A stretch of DNA of 64,000 nucleotides from Bradyrhizobium erythrophlei (GCF_900129505.1 NZ_LT670818.1:4001001-4065000), one strand, 5' to 3'; positions 16,692-26,242 are shown, counted from the first letter of the stretch. Translations and numbers: made by a program. Notes: a model not told the origin generated them from the sequence alone.

Positions 16692-18686
16692 ATGAATTTG
16701 GACCTTACGCCACCGGGCGCTCCGATTGAACAGGAGCAAAAGGAAGCTACTGAGGCGCTGGACGCCGGGCGAGAAGCTTTAGACAGCGCAGCAGCAATTA
16801 GCTCGGCTCTCTGGCTGTCATATCTCTTTCTCTCTTTCTATCTCGCAATCGCCGTGGGGGCTGTGACGCATTCAGATCTGTTGTTCGAAAATGCAGTGAG
16901 GTTGCCATTTTTGAGCATAGAACTGCCCTTGGTTGCTTTTTTTGCAGTAACACCAATTTTGTTTTTAATTATGCATTTATACGTCCTCACGCATTTCGTA
17001 CTTCTTGACCAAAAAGCCCAGCGCTTCATTGAGGTGTTATACGAGCGGTTTCCAGCTGCAGGGCTACCGGGAATGACAGACGAAGAGTGTCGGGTAGCGC
17101 GCGAAAGAGTTCGCAAAGCGCTCTCCATGAATATCTTTATTCAGTTCATGGTGGGCCCGGACGGCGTTCGCAACGGCTATTTCGGAGCTCTATTAACGGC
17201 AATTGCGTGGATAACGCTGTTAGTATTGCCGCTGATACTGCTGCTTGGTTTGCAGATCCAGTTTTTGCCGTTTCATGAGACGTGGGTTACCTGGGAGCAC
17301 CGGTTTGTACTTGTAGTCGATATAGCATTCATATGGTGCTTTTGGGAGCAGATAGGGGGTAAACCACTCGTCGATGGAGGAGTTGGGACGAGCATTCGTT
17401 GGGGGCGGGCGCTATCGAGCCTTATTGTTTGTGTTGCGATCATTTGGTTTTCTTGGGCCGTTGCGACGTTCCCAAGTGAGTGGCAGGGAGCCGCAAGCCC
17501 TTCGTTTTTAAGAGCTGCGTTATTCGAAGGCCCGATTGATCCGAACACCCATCGACGCACGAGCATATGGACGAACAGTCTCGTGCTACCACGCCTTAAT
17601 ATATACGATCTCCTCAAGGTGGATGACCCGAAGAAGAGCGATTGGCGAAAGTATTTGCTATCTGTCCGCGGTCGCGACTTGCGTGGGGCGATTTTCGATG
17701 ACTCGTTTTTGGAGAGAACGGATGCGCGAGGAGCAGAGCTTCAGGGAGCATCATTCTCGGCGACCGATCTTCGATCTGTCTCGTTAAATGATGCACATCT
17801 CCAAGGGGCGGATTTGTCGAACGCGAACTTGGCTGGTGCGAGCGCGATCCGCGCTGAATTCGCGGGAGCTAGCTTAATCGGGGCGAATTTGCGCGGAGCT
17901 AACTTCTCGTTCGCGCGCTTGCAAGCTGCTAATCTTTCTTGGTCGATTTTAAACGGAAGTATATTCCAATCGGCCGATTTGCGAGCGGCTAAATTGTTTG
18001 GTGCGCAGATTCGTGGTGTGTCGTTTGTCGACGCTCAATTGCAGGGCGCCATTTTTGATGAGGCGAGGGGCTCCGTTGTTTCCCTTGATAGAGCACTGCT
18101 TTGGCGAGCATCGTTTCGAAAAACAACGTTGTCTCAGTTGTTCGGCTCACCCAAATGGCTGCCTTTACATATAGCCGGTGCTGCATGGGGGCCAAAAACT
18201 TACGAAGAGCTTGTAGGTGTCCTTGCTTCGGTACCAGCTGATCGAAGAGAACAGGCGCTGATCTTGGTGAAAGCTCTTGATTGTTCAAACTCGGGGCAAT
18301 CGGCCGCATGTGATCCATCGGTAGAGGCCTCAAGTGAGGTAGCGGGTTGGAAAAATCAGATCACGGGCTTGGTAGTTGCCGCACCAGTGTTTGAAAAGTC
18401 GCTAGCTGGGCAATACTCGGGGTTGATTTGCAATGGGGAGGGAGATGCTTCGGCAATTCTTCGGTCGTTGGCAAGGGCGGGAGTTCCACAGGCCGGTGGT
18501 AAGGCAAAGTTTGTTGGAATGTTAGCGACCGGACCGGAGGTTAATGGGCTGGTCAAGGAAATCCTTGACGAGAAAAAGTGTAAGATCGCCGCTCACCTCA
18601 GCGATGAAGATCGGTCGGCTCTGGCGACGCTACTGAGCGGTCAACATTTTACCGCCGACGGGCTAGAAGAGCCAGAGTTGAAGTGA
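16692..18686 (+). CDS. Membrane-anchored pentapeptide-repeat protein
   Basis: The 664-residue protein has several hydrophobic segments in its first 265 residues (about 40-58, 78-105, 165-190, 205-222, 242-262), then a long A(D/N)LxxA-type pentapeptide array at about 335-475 (LRGAIFDDSFLERTDARGAE, ADLSNANLAGASAIRAEF, ANLRGANFSFARLQAANLSW). Such arrays fold as a right-handed quadrilateral beta helix. The C-terminal 190 residues are unassigned. The ATG at 16692 directly follows a GTG at 16689; either may start it. It is divergent from Memo-CapA with an 80-base gap, so the two could share control. The membrane topology suggests that the array faces the cytoplasm or periplasm as a scaffold. Confidence 0.8.
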   Translation: MNLDLTPPGAPIEQEQKEATEALDAGREALDSAAAISSALWLSYLFLSFYLAIAVGAVTHSDLLFENAVRLPFLSIELPLVAFFAVTPILFLIMHLYVLTHFVLLDQKAQRFIEVLYERFPAAGLPGMTDEECRVARERVRKALSMNIFIQFMVGPDGVRNGYFGALLTAIAWITLLVLPLILLLGLQIQFLPFHETWVTWEHRFVLVVDIAFIWCFWEQIGGKPLVDGGVGTSIRWGRALSSLIVCVAIIWFSWAVATFPSEWQGAASPSFLRAALFEGPIDPNTHRRTSIWTNSLVLPRLNIYDLLKVDDPKKSDWRKYLLSVRGRDLRGAIFDDSFLERTDARGAELQGASFSATDLRSVSLNDAHLQGADLSNANLAGASAIRAEFAGASLIGANLRGANFSFARLQAANLSWSILNGSIFQSADLRAAKLFGAQIRGVSFVDAQLQGAIFDEARGSVVSLDRALLWRASFRKTTLSQLFGSPKWLPLHIAGAAWGPKTYEELVGVLASVPADRREQALILVKALDCSNSGQSAACDPSVEASSEVAGWKNQITGLVVAAPVFEKSLAGQYSGLICNGEGDASAILRSLARAGVPQAGGKAKFVGMLATGPEVNGLVKEILDEKKCKIAAHLSDEDRSALATLLSGQHFTADGLEEPELK

Positions 18687-18715
18687 AGGTCGCGATTGAT
18701 GCTAGCGGCTCTGAC

Positions 18716-18820
18716 CTAATTGTCTTCTCCCCGGAATTGGCTCCTTGTCGCGGCTTCAATCGCCAATACCGCGTCCCGTTTCTCTTCGAACATATGCCAG
18801 CGCGCATAGACCGCGTTCCT
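18716..18820 (-). pseudogene. Tyrosine-integrase 3'-end remnant (copy 1)
   Basis: Only the last 35 or so codons remain, reading NAVYARWHMFEEKRDAVLAI. The YARW box holds the catalytic tyrosine of tyrosine recombinases and matches the better-preserved remnant at 28883-29520. No upstream integrase domain is found, so it is a deletion scar. It lies 30 bases after the pentapeptide gene and probably marks the edge of an older insertion. Confidence 0.7.
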
Positions 18821-19123
18821 GCGCGGCTTGCCGACTGAACCGTCGGCTGAACTCCTCCTTGAGAGGATTCTGGCCAAAGTCGACACCCTTTGTGCGGAGC
18901 GCGACCGGCTCAAGAAGGACTTGCCGGGTCATACGATGTCTCAATCGACCAGTACGCGGAAAAAGGCTTTGGGGAATCGTGAGTTCTTTTTGAACAAGCC
19001 GCATGGGATTGGCGGTATTGGCAATGAAGACAAACTTTAATCACTGAGTAAATTGGAACGGCAGATAAAGGCACAAGTTATTCAAGCGCGGTCAATCTTG
19101 ACCTCAAATAAGGGTGTAACTAT
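18821..19123. other. Region between integrase scar and small ORF
   Basis: I see no sure gene here. A plus-strand frame from 18828 (70 codons, with LLLERILAKVDTLCAERDRL) has a coiled-coil look and could be a fragment of a larger gene, but it has no good ribosome site. Confidence 0.35.
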
Positions 19124-19339
19124 ATGCTCTCTATCAATCAAACTAACTTTGCCGATTATGTCGGCAGGACTATTCGCGCCCAAAAGGCCTCTGAGGTCTT
19201 GGAAGGTGTAGTACGTGGCCGCAGTAATGCTGTTGTGGCCGATAAGAATGGGAAACCTGTTCATCCGATAGAAATCGAAACCAAAACCGAGATCATGGCA
19301 GTCGTGCTCGATGACGGTTGGACTGTAACTCTGAACTAA
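19124..19339 (+). CDS. Small hypothetical protein
   Basis: The 71-residue ORF is followed five bases later by a strong terminator and preceded by an AAGGGTG purine stretch, which together support it as a real short gene. The sequence (VGRTIRAQKASEVLEGVVRG, KPVHPIEIETKTEIMAVVLD) suggests a small beta-rich fold with no export signal. I do not recognise the family. Confidence 0.6.
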   Translation: MLSINQTNFADYVGRTIRAQKASEVLEGVVRGRSNAVVADKNGKPVHPIEIETKTEIMAVVLDDGWTVTLN

Positions 19340-19343
19340 AGTG

Positions 19344-19375
19344 ATGGCCCCTTCGGGGGCCATTGCCTTTTGACC
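19344..19375 (+). terminator. Rho-independent terminator
   Basis: ATGGCCCC and GGGGCCAT form a stem closed by a TTCG tetraloop, followed by TGCCTTTTG. It ends the 19124-19339 transcript. Confidence 0.8.
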
Positions 19376-19452
19376 TTCGAGCAGCGCCGATACTTACCCT
19401 AGTTCCACGCCACTGATTGCGCAGTGGGGCCGCCTGTCCCCGGGCGAGAGAG

Positions 19453-20132
19453 TTAAGCTGTCAGGGCGGTCCGGCGTGATGTAATACGGACGCGTGCAAG
19501 CCGTGCCGCTCTATCTGCCCGAAATTGTGCTTCTGTAAGGAGCACTGTCAGTAAAGCCTTTTCGATGTCACCTTGATTGGCGATCAGGTCGTATCTTTCG
19601 CGGGACCAATCGGCTCCCGGTATGCTCGCCGGTTCGGGCAATTTTAGAAAGCCGGTGAGCGCCATTCTGTAGAGCAGTGGCGCATAGCCAAAGAGGTTTC
19701 GCTTCGAGCGTTTCACGATCAGACCGTTCGCGTCTACAGAGTTGCCGTGGAGAAAGTCATTTCTCACCCGATAAATTTCGCCGTATATCCAGCATCCCAG
19801 ATTGCGCCTGCTTCTCGATAGGTAGGGTATGAATTGTTTTCGCTTTGTCTGCTTGCCTCGCCAAGGGGTGTCGCCGAGTTTGTCGTATACATCCCACAGG
19901 CGAACTTGTCCTCTCCCGTGTGGGTCAGAATTTCGAAAGCGCTTACCTACAGACCGATGTTCCGTCCCAATGCGAAATTGGTAAGATCGGCGCCCGCTGG
20001 AATTTTGGATGCAGCAACAGCCATATTTAGGGATCTGAACCAGGCGCGGTCCGCCCATGTAGGCTTCTGCGAGCCGTAACGTATGCGCCACCGTTCCAAT
20101 AACGCCCCTAAGAGTGGGGCATCAGCGCTCAT
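19453..20132 (-). pseudogene. Broken HEPN-domain gene
   Basis: The downstream half reads as an open frame ending at 19453 and contains EIYRVRNDFLHGN, the R-x4-H motif of HEPN RNase-like domains. The upstream half is in another frame: from 20132 it reads ADRAWFRSLNMAVAASKIPAG and ALGRNIGL, then hits a TAG. Reading past the TAG continues with VSAFEILTHTGE, and only after a shift does it join LWDVYDKLGDTPW. So one nonsense codon and at least one frameshift separate two parts of one ancestral protein. Intact relatives may act in toxin or phage-defence settings. This copy is presumably dead. Confidence 0.65.
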
Positions 20133-20325
20133 GTGGTTGAATTCGAGCGGCGACAGAATAGGAGACGATTGCCCTTAGGCAATAGGAGGACGGGCGTCCA
20201 CTCGTGCATGATTATCAACCCCCGAAAGCTGGGTTATACCCTGGTTGAGATGGCCAAGAAGACTGCCCCTGTCGAATTCAGTGAAGATATTGCTCTCAGG
20301 GTGTGCGGCTTCATTTCAGAAGGCC

Positions 20326-21147
20326 CTAGGGGCCTTTCTGCCCATCAGTCTCTTTCCACACGTCGGGACCGCCAAAATACTTCTTTTTCCAAACATTCAG
20401 TTGTTGCAGGTAAATGGCCTTCGTCGTGAGCGTTCTCTCGTCTACGTCCTTGAAAGAGGCCGAGAAGACGGCGCCCGCATTGCAGATCATCTTGACCGCC
20501 TCGCCCATCCAGGCCTCGAAGTTCAACTCGCGATAGAACGGCCCTATTTCCCCCAGCATCTCGTTGACCGTCATTCTGAAGCCGCTTGGGGTCGCATGTG
20601 TGGCATAATGCGAAATGAGATCATAAATCTCCTTGCGCTTCCCCTCTTTGAAACCATCGCGTGAGTCGAGCGCGTTTCTAATCGCATTGGGACCGTACCT
20701 CCCTTTTAGTTCCTGTTGGCTCGCATTCTTCCACCCTGTGATCTGGTCCGGGCTGCTTCCCAGATAGTCGACAAGGAAGAACGTTTCGAGGAAGTCACGA
20801 AGAGATGAGAACGCGCTTTGATAGTACCCCGAGTAAGCTAGTTTGATCGAGGCGGCAGCCGTATTGAACAGTCTGATTCCGAGAAACTGCATCGTCAGTT
20901 CGTCGTCGCTCTTGTGCTGATACTCATGCAGGAGTGCCCATATCATATTCATCGCCTCTCGGATGATATGAATGTGGTCTCTCAGGTCGTCCCTGGATGC
21001 CACGAACTTTTGATGCTCGCCACGTAGTCGCTCCTCCTCCCGGTGAAGAGTTTCAAGATTGTCGGTAACTTTCAGTATGGCCACCGGCTGTTTCCGTTTG
21101 AAAAAACGCGCCAAATAAGCGCAGATTCGCATCTGCAAACGTTTCAT
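20326..21147 (-). CDS. Hypothetical helical protein
   Basis: I do not recognise this 273-residue protein. The N terminus is basic (MKRLQMRICAYLARFFKRK), followed by a coiled-coil-like segment (residues about 30-60, ETLHREEERLRGEHQKFVAS). The middle, AAASIKLAYSGYYQSAFSSLRDFLETFFLVDYLG, resembles helices seen in HEPN-like or abortive-infection-type proteins, but I cannot find an R-x4-H motif, so I do not assign it. A hairpin (20317-20340) sits over its stop codon and may help end transcription. It lies beside the broken HEPN gene and the restriction-modification genes. Confidence 0.65.
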   Translation of the reverse strand: MKRLQMRICAYLARFFKRKQPVAILKVTDNLETLHREEERLRGEHQKFVASRDDLRDHIHIIREAMNMIWALLHEYQHKSDDELTMQFLGIRLFNTAAASIKLAYSGYYQSAFSSLRDFLETFFLVDYLGSSPDQITGWKNASQQELKGRYGPNAIRNALDSRDGFKEGKRKEIYDLISHYATHATPSGFRMTVNEMLGEIGPFYRELNFEAWMGEAVKMICNAGAVFSASFKDVDERTLTTKAIYLQQLNVWKKKYFGGPDVWKETDGQKGP

Positions 21148-21255
21148 AGCATAAGCCGCGCGCTCGCGCTCTGGCCTGGCTCGCCATAACCCATCTTCGC
21201 AAATTCGTGTTGTGGCAAAAGTTCATCACGACTAGAATCCGAGCACAGGCGGAGG

Positions 21256-21310
21256 ATACGAACTGCGGGACCGCATGCTCCGAAAGGCGTGCGGTTCTTT
21301 CGTGTTGATG
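21256..21310 (+). repeat. 55-bp dispersed repeat, copy A
   Basis: This stretch is nearly identical (two differences seen) to 31209-31263. It contains an internal inverted repeat (ACCGCATGC with GCGTGCGGT) followed by TTCTTT, so it can fold as a terminator-like hairpin. A reading frame through it (ELRDRM, KACGSFVLM, AGE, GD) is conserved in both copies beyond the identical DNA. In this copy the frame stays open from 21275 to 21472. Confidence 0.7.
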
Positions 21311-21521
21311 CGGGCAGGCGAGTTGCCGGGTGATCCTGAAGTCGAAAAGCCTTACGGTCTCGCAGACGTGTTTGATTGGTATCGGGATTGCCCCGAGCAG
21401 ATCGAACGGGCGGTGATAGGCGCGCTTGAATCATCAGGACCTCGTCGCGCTCGGCTACTTTTAAATGGTTAACGATTTCTAAGGATGCTATCGCTAACCT
21501 CCCGCGTGTGGGGGATTAGTT

Positions 21522-23510
21522 ATGAACGAGTGGGGCTTTGCGGCGGAGGTAAGCAAGTGGTGGGAGAAGGCAGCCGCCGCTAATCCAGTTTGGCGCTTCA
21601 ATAAGGTGCATGTCGAGAAAGAGGTTCCGGGCGGTAGGCTGCGGAGCGACTTGGTTGTATTTGGCGATGCGCCTGCGCTTTGTGGCGAGATTCGCTTGCC
21701 GGATCACCAAAACTCTTCTCCGTTAGACTTCGACAATCTCAAGGACGCTGTAAACAAGGCGCAGTCTCACGGCTGCCGATGGGCCTTTACGTCGGACGCG
21801 AAATCGCTGTTTCTCATCGACACACTTCAAACCGGCTCGCTCATAACGAAGATCGTTCACAAGGAAGTCTTAGGCGACGCGTTCAAACGCGAGGACCTCG
21901 ACGATCCGCAGGTCTTGCAGAGAATCTCAAAGGCATGGATAAGCGCCTTTCATGATATAGCCCCCATCGTCGCCGGGATAACAAAGCCGGTCGGCATGGC
22001 GGCTGACGCCCTGTTTGTCGAAGCGCTCCGAGAGCTGATGTCCGCGCCTGTTGCGGCGATCCGCGACGCATTGCACGCGAAGCGATCTACCAACACCAAG
22101 TTTCAGAACGAACTCATTGAGTGGATGGTCGATGAACAAGGATGGGCGCATGATCCTTCGAGGTGGGAGGAAGAGATCAATCGCGCGGCTAAGTTGACTG
22201 CGTACGTATTTGTTACACGCTTGATGTTCTACGAAGCGCTACGCCGCTCTAAGCCCCAGCTTGGTCCCTTATCGTTTCCGCCGGAGCCGAATAACAGTAG
22301 CAAGCTCGCGGCTCAGATGCTGACGTTTCAGCTTGACGAAGCACGGCGGCTGTCGGGTGACTACGACACGCTGTTCTCTTGGGATCGCGTGTCAGAGTAC
22401 GCGCTGATAGCGGATGCTTGCGTGCCATTTTGGCGACGCATGATTCAGCACATAGAACATTTTGACCTCAGCACTATCGACCACGACATTCTAGGGCGCC
22501 TCTTCGAGCGGTTGATTGAGCCTCATGAACGTTACGAGTGGGGCCAGCATTACACCTCATCCGATGTTGTCGATCTGATGCTATCGTTTGCGCTGAAGAC
22601 CGGGGAAGGAAACGTACTCGACCCTGCGGTTGGCGGCGGGACATTCCTGGTTCGTGCCTATGTCAGGAAGAAAGCGTTGCAGCCGGGCAAGACTCATCAA
22701 CAACGCCTCGAAGAGCTTTTTGGGACCGATGTGTCTCGCTTCGCCGCGACCATTGCAACGGTCAATCTCGCAATCCGGCAATTGGAGTTTGAGAACAACT
22801 ATCCTCGAGTCGCAACAAAGAGCTTCTTTCGTACCGAACTCGGCGAGGAATTGATGCAGTTGCCGCTTCAATCGACATCTGCAAGCTTGCCGGTGAAGAG
22901 TCCGGTTACTCTTCCGCCTATGCGCGCCGTCGTGGGAAATCCGCCTTATGTGCGAATCCACAAGCTTGGCCGCGACCGGCAGATGGAGGCGGCAAGCATT
23001 CTCGGGCGAAGCGGTCTTGTGCGATCTCCGTCGAGAATGCCGAAGTCAGCAAACTACCATGTATACTTTTGGTTTCACGGTGCGAAATTTCTCGAACCGG
23101 GCGGTTATCTAGCGCTGTTAACTGCGGGCGAATGGCTGGATAGCGACTATGGGGTCGTGTTGCAGGAATGGCTTTTGAACAATTTTAAGATTGAAGCCTT
23201 CATCGAGAGCGGCGCTGAAGCCTGGTTCTCGGAAGCGCGAGTCGGAACAGTCGTGACTATAGCAAAGCAATGCTCTGACGAAGCGGAGCGCGAGGCTAAT
23301 TTGGTGCGGTTCATCACGCTTCGTCGAACACTTCGATCCTTAATCGGACTGCATGAATCCCTCGAAGCCCACATTGGTGCAGTTGACGGGCTTCGGGACA
23401 AAATATTGAATTTGTCCGGCGACGGGGAGTCCAATGATATGGATTGGAGCGTGGTGTCCCAGGCGGCGCTACGTTCACTAGGCAGCAAGATGACAGCTAA
23501 CGCGGAATGA
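21522..23510 (+). CDS. Eco57I-like N6-adenine DNA methyltransferase with possible N-terminal nuclease
   Basis: The 662-residue protein has the HYTSSDVVDLML segment, SAM-binding motif I DPAVGGGTF starting at D367, and catalytic motif IV NPPY at 473-476, which define an N6-adenine methyltransferase of the Eco57I/type IIG group. The N-terminal 100 residues (RSDLVVFGD, CGEIRLPD with D43, E56 and R58) resemble a PD-(D/E)xK nuclease fold with Arg in place of the usual Lys, so cleavage is uncertain. The following gene, 3-6 bases away, supplies the specificity part that is normally the C terminus of one long polypeptide. Confidence 0.82.
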   Translation: MNEWGFAAEVSKWWEKAAAANPVWRFNKVHVEKEVPGGRLRSDLVVFGDAPALCGEIRLPDHQNSSPLDFDNLKDAVNKAQSHGCRWAFTSDAKSLFLIDTLQTGSLITKIVHKEVLGDAFKREDLDDPQVLQRISKAWISAFHDIAPIVAGITKPVGMAADALFVEALRELMSAPVAAIRDALHAKRSTNTKFQNELIEWMVDEQGWAHDPSRWEEEINRAAKLTAYVFVTRLMFYEALRRSKPQLGPLSFPPEPNNSSKLAAQMLTFQLDEARRLSGDYDTLFSWDRVSEYALIADACVPFWRRMIQHIEHFDLSTIDHDILGRLFERLIEPHERYEWGQHYTSSDVVDLMLSFALKTGEGNVLDPAVGGGTFLVRAYVRKKALQPGKTHQQRLEELFGTDVSRFAATIATVNLAIRQLEFENNYPRVATKSFFRTELGEELMQLPLQSTSASLPVKSPVTLPPMRAVVGNPPYVRIHKLGRDRQMEAASILGRSGLVRSPSRMPKSANYHVYFWFHGAKFLEPGGYLALLTAGEWLDSDYGVVLQEWLLNNFKIEAFIESGAEAWFSEARVGTVVTIAKQCSDEAEREANLVRFITLRRTLRSLIGLHESLEAHIGAVDGLRDKILNLSGDGESNDMDWSVVSQAALRSLGSKMTANAE

Positions 23511-23516
23511 AATGTG

Positions 23517-25073
23517 ATGCGTGACAGCAAGCAGCCGACAAGCCTACTGTCTCCGGCCCATCCCCCCTACATTGGGGCGGCTTGGCGCGCACGCTTTTTG
23601 CGAGCGCCAAAGGTCGCATTGGAGTTGGCTGGGAGACCCGACTTTGTGGCCTTGAGCGAGGTTGCAACAATCAAACTTGGATTGAAGACAGGAGCCGATA
23701 GCTTTTTCTTTCTTGAGCGGATAGATGACTCCGGCGCGGGCAAACAACTGATTTCCCGGCGCGGACTAGTGACGGTTGAAGGGGCGGACGGCTGGCGCGG
23801 CGAAGTATCTGCCGCAGACCTGAAGGCAGCCGTTTTGAATCCGCATCAACTTTATTTAGGCGATGATAGGTCGTTCGCCACCCCTGACGTTCCGAAGCAC
23901 TATTACCTTTATCCCCGCCCTGGCAAATTGCGATACGGGTTGAATGAATATGTGAAGCTCGGCGAGTTAAAGGGAATCCACGCGGGCGAATTGGTGAAGA
24001 GTAACGCAAGTGATGTCGGCTGGTATCGACAAGCTCGAACGTTGGTCGCAAGTGAATGGGTGTTGCCCTACAATTCCGCGTACGACTACGGCGCTTGGCA
24101 TAATCCAAGCGGGGCGGTTCTCAACGGTCGTTTCGTCGGCGCAGAGCCGCTTGATCCTCAAGCGAGCGAGCTGCTAGGCGCGGTTTTGAATAGTACCTTC
24201 GCTGCAAGCGGAAGACTACTCGAAGGCGTCGCGACAGGCGTCGAAGGGGCGTTTGATGTTGGTCCGCCCGCTGCCCGTCGCGTCATGGTCCCTGACTTCA
24301 GGCGTTTCGGTGAAACTGCATCAAAGAAGGTCCAGAAGGTGTTTGCCGCTATCCGCAAGGGTGGAAGGATGCTGCCCGCTCCGTCGGCAAAAGGCCAAGT
24401 GGATCACCTCCGACGAGATTTAGATACTGCTCTGCTTCTCGGTATGGGTTTATCGGCGGGACAGGCAGCGGCAATGTTGGATAGTCTGTATTCGAGCTAT
24501 GGACGGTGGCGCGCGAACATCGAGCAAGTAGAGATGCAAATGCGGGCGAACAGGCGGCAAATGCACGCCACGGGCCAAGGCCGGGATCAAAAGCCTGCCG
24601 AGGTCGCTGGGAAACGCGTTTGGGAGGAAATAGAGCACGACATTCCTCTCTATCCAAAGAGCTTCCTATCGAAGAACGAAGTACTGGAGGTAGTAAATGT
24701 GCCATCAACAGCCAGCTTGTCAGAGACTGAGCCGCTTTTTGATGCGGGTGTGGTCCACCTGAAGAACAAGGCTATTGATCTAGGCTCTTACGACCGTGTT
24801 CGTTACGTCGCAATGCTGCGCACTCTCGGAATCGTTGGAAGCGTTGAAGTCCCGACTTCAGCGTCGAGAGCACGAGCGATCTGCGAGTTGTTTGAGAAGG
24901 ATCAGAAGCGTTTTGACGAGTTGGCGCTCCCTCAAGCAGCAAAGTACATTTCGGGCGCAGATGCTGTCGCAGAGGTGGTGGAGGCGGCGCGAAAGCACTG
25001 GTATTCAGCCAGCCGCAGGAGCGCTCTAGCCAAGCCCGAGGGTGAGAAGCGAGCTTCGAAGAAGCTCAACTGA
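23517..25073 (+). CDS. Specificity (target-recognition) partner of the methyltransferase
   Basis: The 518-residue product begins just after the methylase stop (GTG 23514 or ATG 23517). The part FVALSEVATIKLGLKTGADSFFFL and the later LLGAVLNSTFAASGRLLEGVATGVEGAFDVGP resemble target-recognition segments at the C terminus of Eco57I-like enzymes. The distal half has helices (RRDLDTALLLGMGLSAGQAAAMLDSLY) and a basic C terminus. I infer that the two products form one complex that recognises and modifies, and perhaps cuts, DNA. The short gap could be natural coupling or an old frameshift in a fused gene. Confidence 0.65.
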   Translation: MRDSKQPTSLLSPAHPPYIGAAWRARFLRAPKVALELAGRPDFVALSEVATIKLGLKTGADSFFFLERIDDSGAGKQLISRRGLVTVEGADGWRGEVSAADLKAAVLNPHQLYLGDDRSFATPDVPKHYYLYPRPGKLRYGLNEYVKLGELKGIHAGELVKSNASDVGWYRQARTLVASEWVLPYNSAYDYGAWHNPSGAVLNGRFVGAEPLDPQASELLGAVLNSTFAASGRLLEGVATGVEGAFDVGPPAARRVMVPDFRRFGETASKKVQKVFAAIRKGGRMLPAPSAKGQVDHLRRDLDTALLLGMGLSAGQAAAMLDSLYSSYGRWRANIEQVEMQMRANRRQMHATGQGRDQKPAEVAGKRVWEEIEHDIPLYPKSFLSKNEVLEVVNVPSTASLSETEPLFDAGVVHLKNKAIDLGSYDRVRYVAMLRTLGIVGSVEVPTSASRARAICELFEKDQKRFDELALPQAAKYISGADAVAEVVEAARKHWYSASRRSALAKPEGEKRASKKLN

Positions 25074-25075
25074 AT

Positions 25076-25593
25076 ATGAGACGAGCATTTGCTCTAGTGC
25101 TTTTGCTCGTCGCTCCCGCTAGTGCGGGCGTTTTCGCCGAGACGATAGGACGGGCAGTCGTGATTGACGGCGACACGTTAGAAATTCACGGCACCCGAAT
25201 GCGGCTCTGGGGAATTGACGCGCCTGAATCTTCTCAGCTCTGTCGCAACGATGAGAGCTTGCAATACCGATGCGGCGCGAAGGCCGCGAAACGCCTTCAT
25301 AGGGCGGCGGCCGGTTAATTGCTCACCCGTGAGCCTGGATCAATACGGGCGAACCGTTGCTAGGTGTTCGATTTGATGGCGTGGACGTTGCGGAGTGGTT
25401 GGTGCGCAATGGGCTCGCGCTCGATTGGCCGACGTACTCCAAGGGCAAGTACGATGCGGCACAGCGCGACGCTGAGCATGCGGGACGGGGGATATGGGAA
25501 GGCAGCTACGTCGAGCCGTGGCTATTTCGAGCGTGTATCAGGCAAGGCGGGAAGCCGGGCGACTGTTCGGACGATGCGAATTCGCATCCATGA
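25076..25593 (+). pseudogene. Thermonuclease (SNase-like) gene broken by frameshifts
   Basis: The first frame encodes a signal peptide and the SNase start: VIDGDTLEIHGTRMRLWGIDAPESSQLC, ending LHRAAAG and stop. A second frame continues with FIGRRPVNCSPVSLDQYGRTVARC (about 25296-25365). A third frame gives FDGVDVAEWLVRNGLALDWP and GRGIWEGSYVEPW to 25593. All three pieces are consecutive parts of a secreted Ca-dependent nuclease of about 170 residues, so two frameshifts have ruined it. The R and E catalytic region is split across the breaks. Confidence 0.8.
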
Positions 25594-25607
25594 TCGATCA
25601 AAGCCTA

Positions 25608-26126
25608 CTACTTTGACGTCGGGGGCGTCGGTGTTTCAGTGGTGGGGAAATATGTAAAGTCTCCGTGCTTTTCCAAAATCTCTATCCCTACAACCTTTAT
25701 TGCAACCCACGCCGCTTCACCCATTCTATAAATCTCCGCCGGGTCGATTTCAGATTTGTTTCCGAAAACTTTGTCACCAGTTGGCGTGCCTTTGCCGCGC
25801 ACCCATTTTTGCGTGTTGCTGTGAAATCCAATTGCGTCGTGAACTATGTGGTTTCGAAAATCCATGATTTCGTGGATTGTCCCGAATGCCGCTTTCAGGC
25901 CGGTCGCCTTTAGATCGATTCCGTTTGCAACCGCCGCTTCTTTCAAGAGTGCCGCCTTTGCGCCTCCGGCTGTCTTATTCAACAAAAAATGTGCCTGAGC
26001 TTGCGGCACTCCGGTGAGAACAGCCAAAGCTTGAATCATCGTATTTTCTATCATTCCAAGATCGAGGATGAAGTGCCCGATAGCTTGTTCGATGATCTGG
26101 CGCTCTGGATCAACAGGTTTGTTCAT
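25608..26126 (-). CDS. HEPN-like helical protein
   Basis: The 172-residue protein has FRNHIVHD at residues 90-97, giving R91 and H96 in the R-x4-H spacing of HEPN RNase-type domains, with preceding amphipathic helices (IGHFILDLGMIENTMIQALAVL) like those of Cthe_2314-type HEPN proteins. Such domains often serve in RNA cleavage by toxins or defence systems, but many are inactive. It lies convergently behind the ruined thermonuclease gene and has no obvious antitoxin neighbour. Confidence 0.6.
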   Translation of the reverse strand: MNKPVDPERQIIEQAIGHFILDLGMIENTMIQALAVLTGVPQAQAHFLLNKTAGGAKAALLKEAAVANGIDLKATGLKAAFGTIHEIMDFRNHIVHDAIGFHSNTQKWVRGKGTPTGDKVFGNKSEIDPAEIYRMGEAAWVAIKVVGIEILEKHGDFTYFPTTETPTPPTSK

Positions 26127-26242
26127 TTCGAAATCCTCGGATAAGTCTGGAAGTCACCCGGCGTTATCGCGCAGTCGGCTCGCGCGTAAGGGGCGAAAGC
26201 CTAATCGCGCCTTGCGCAGCCGCCACGGTCTATGAGAACATA

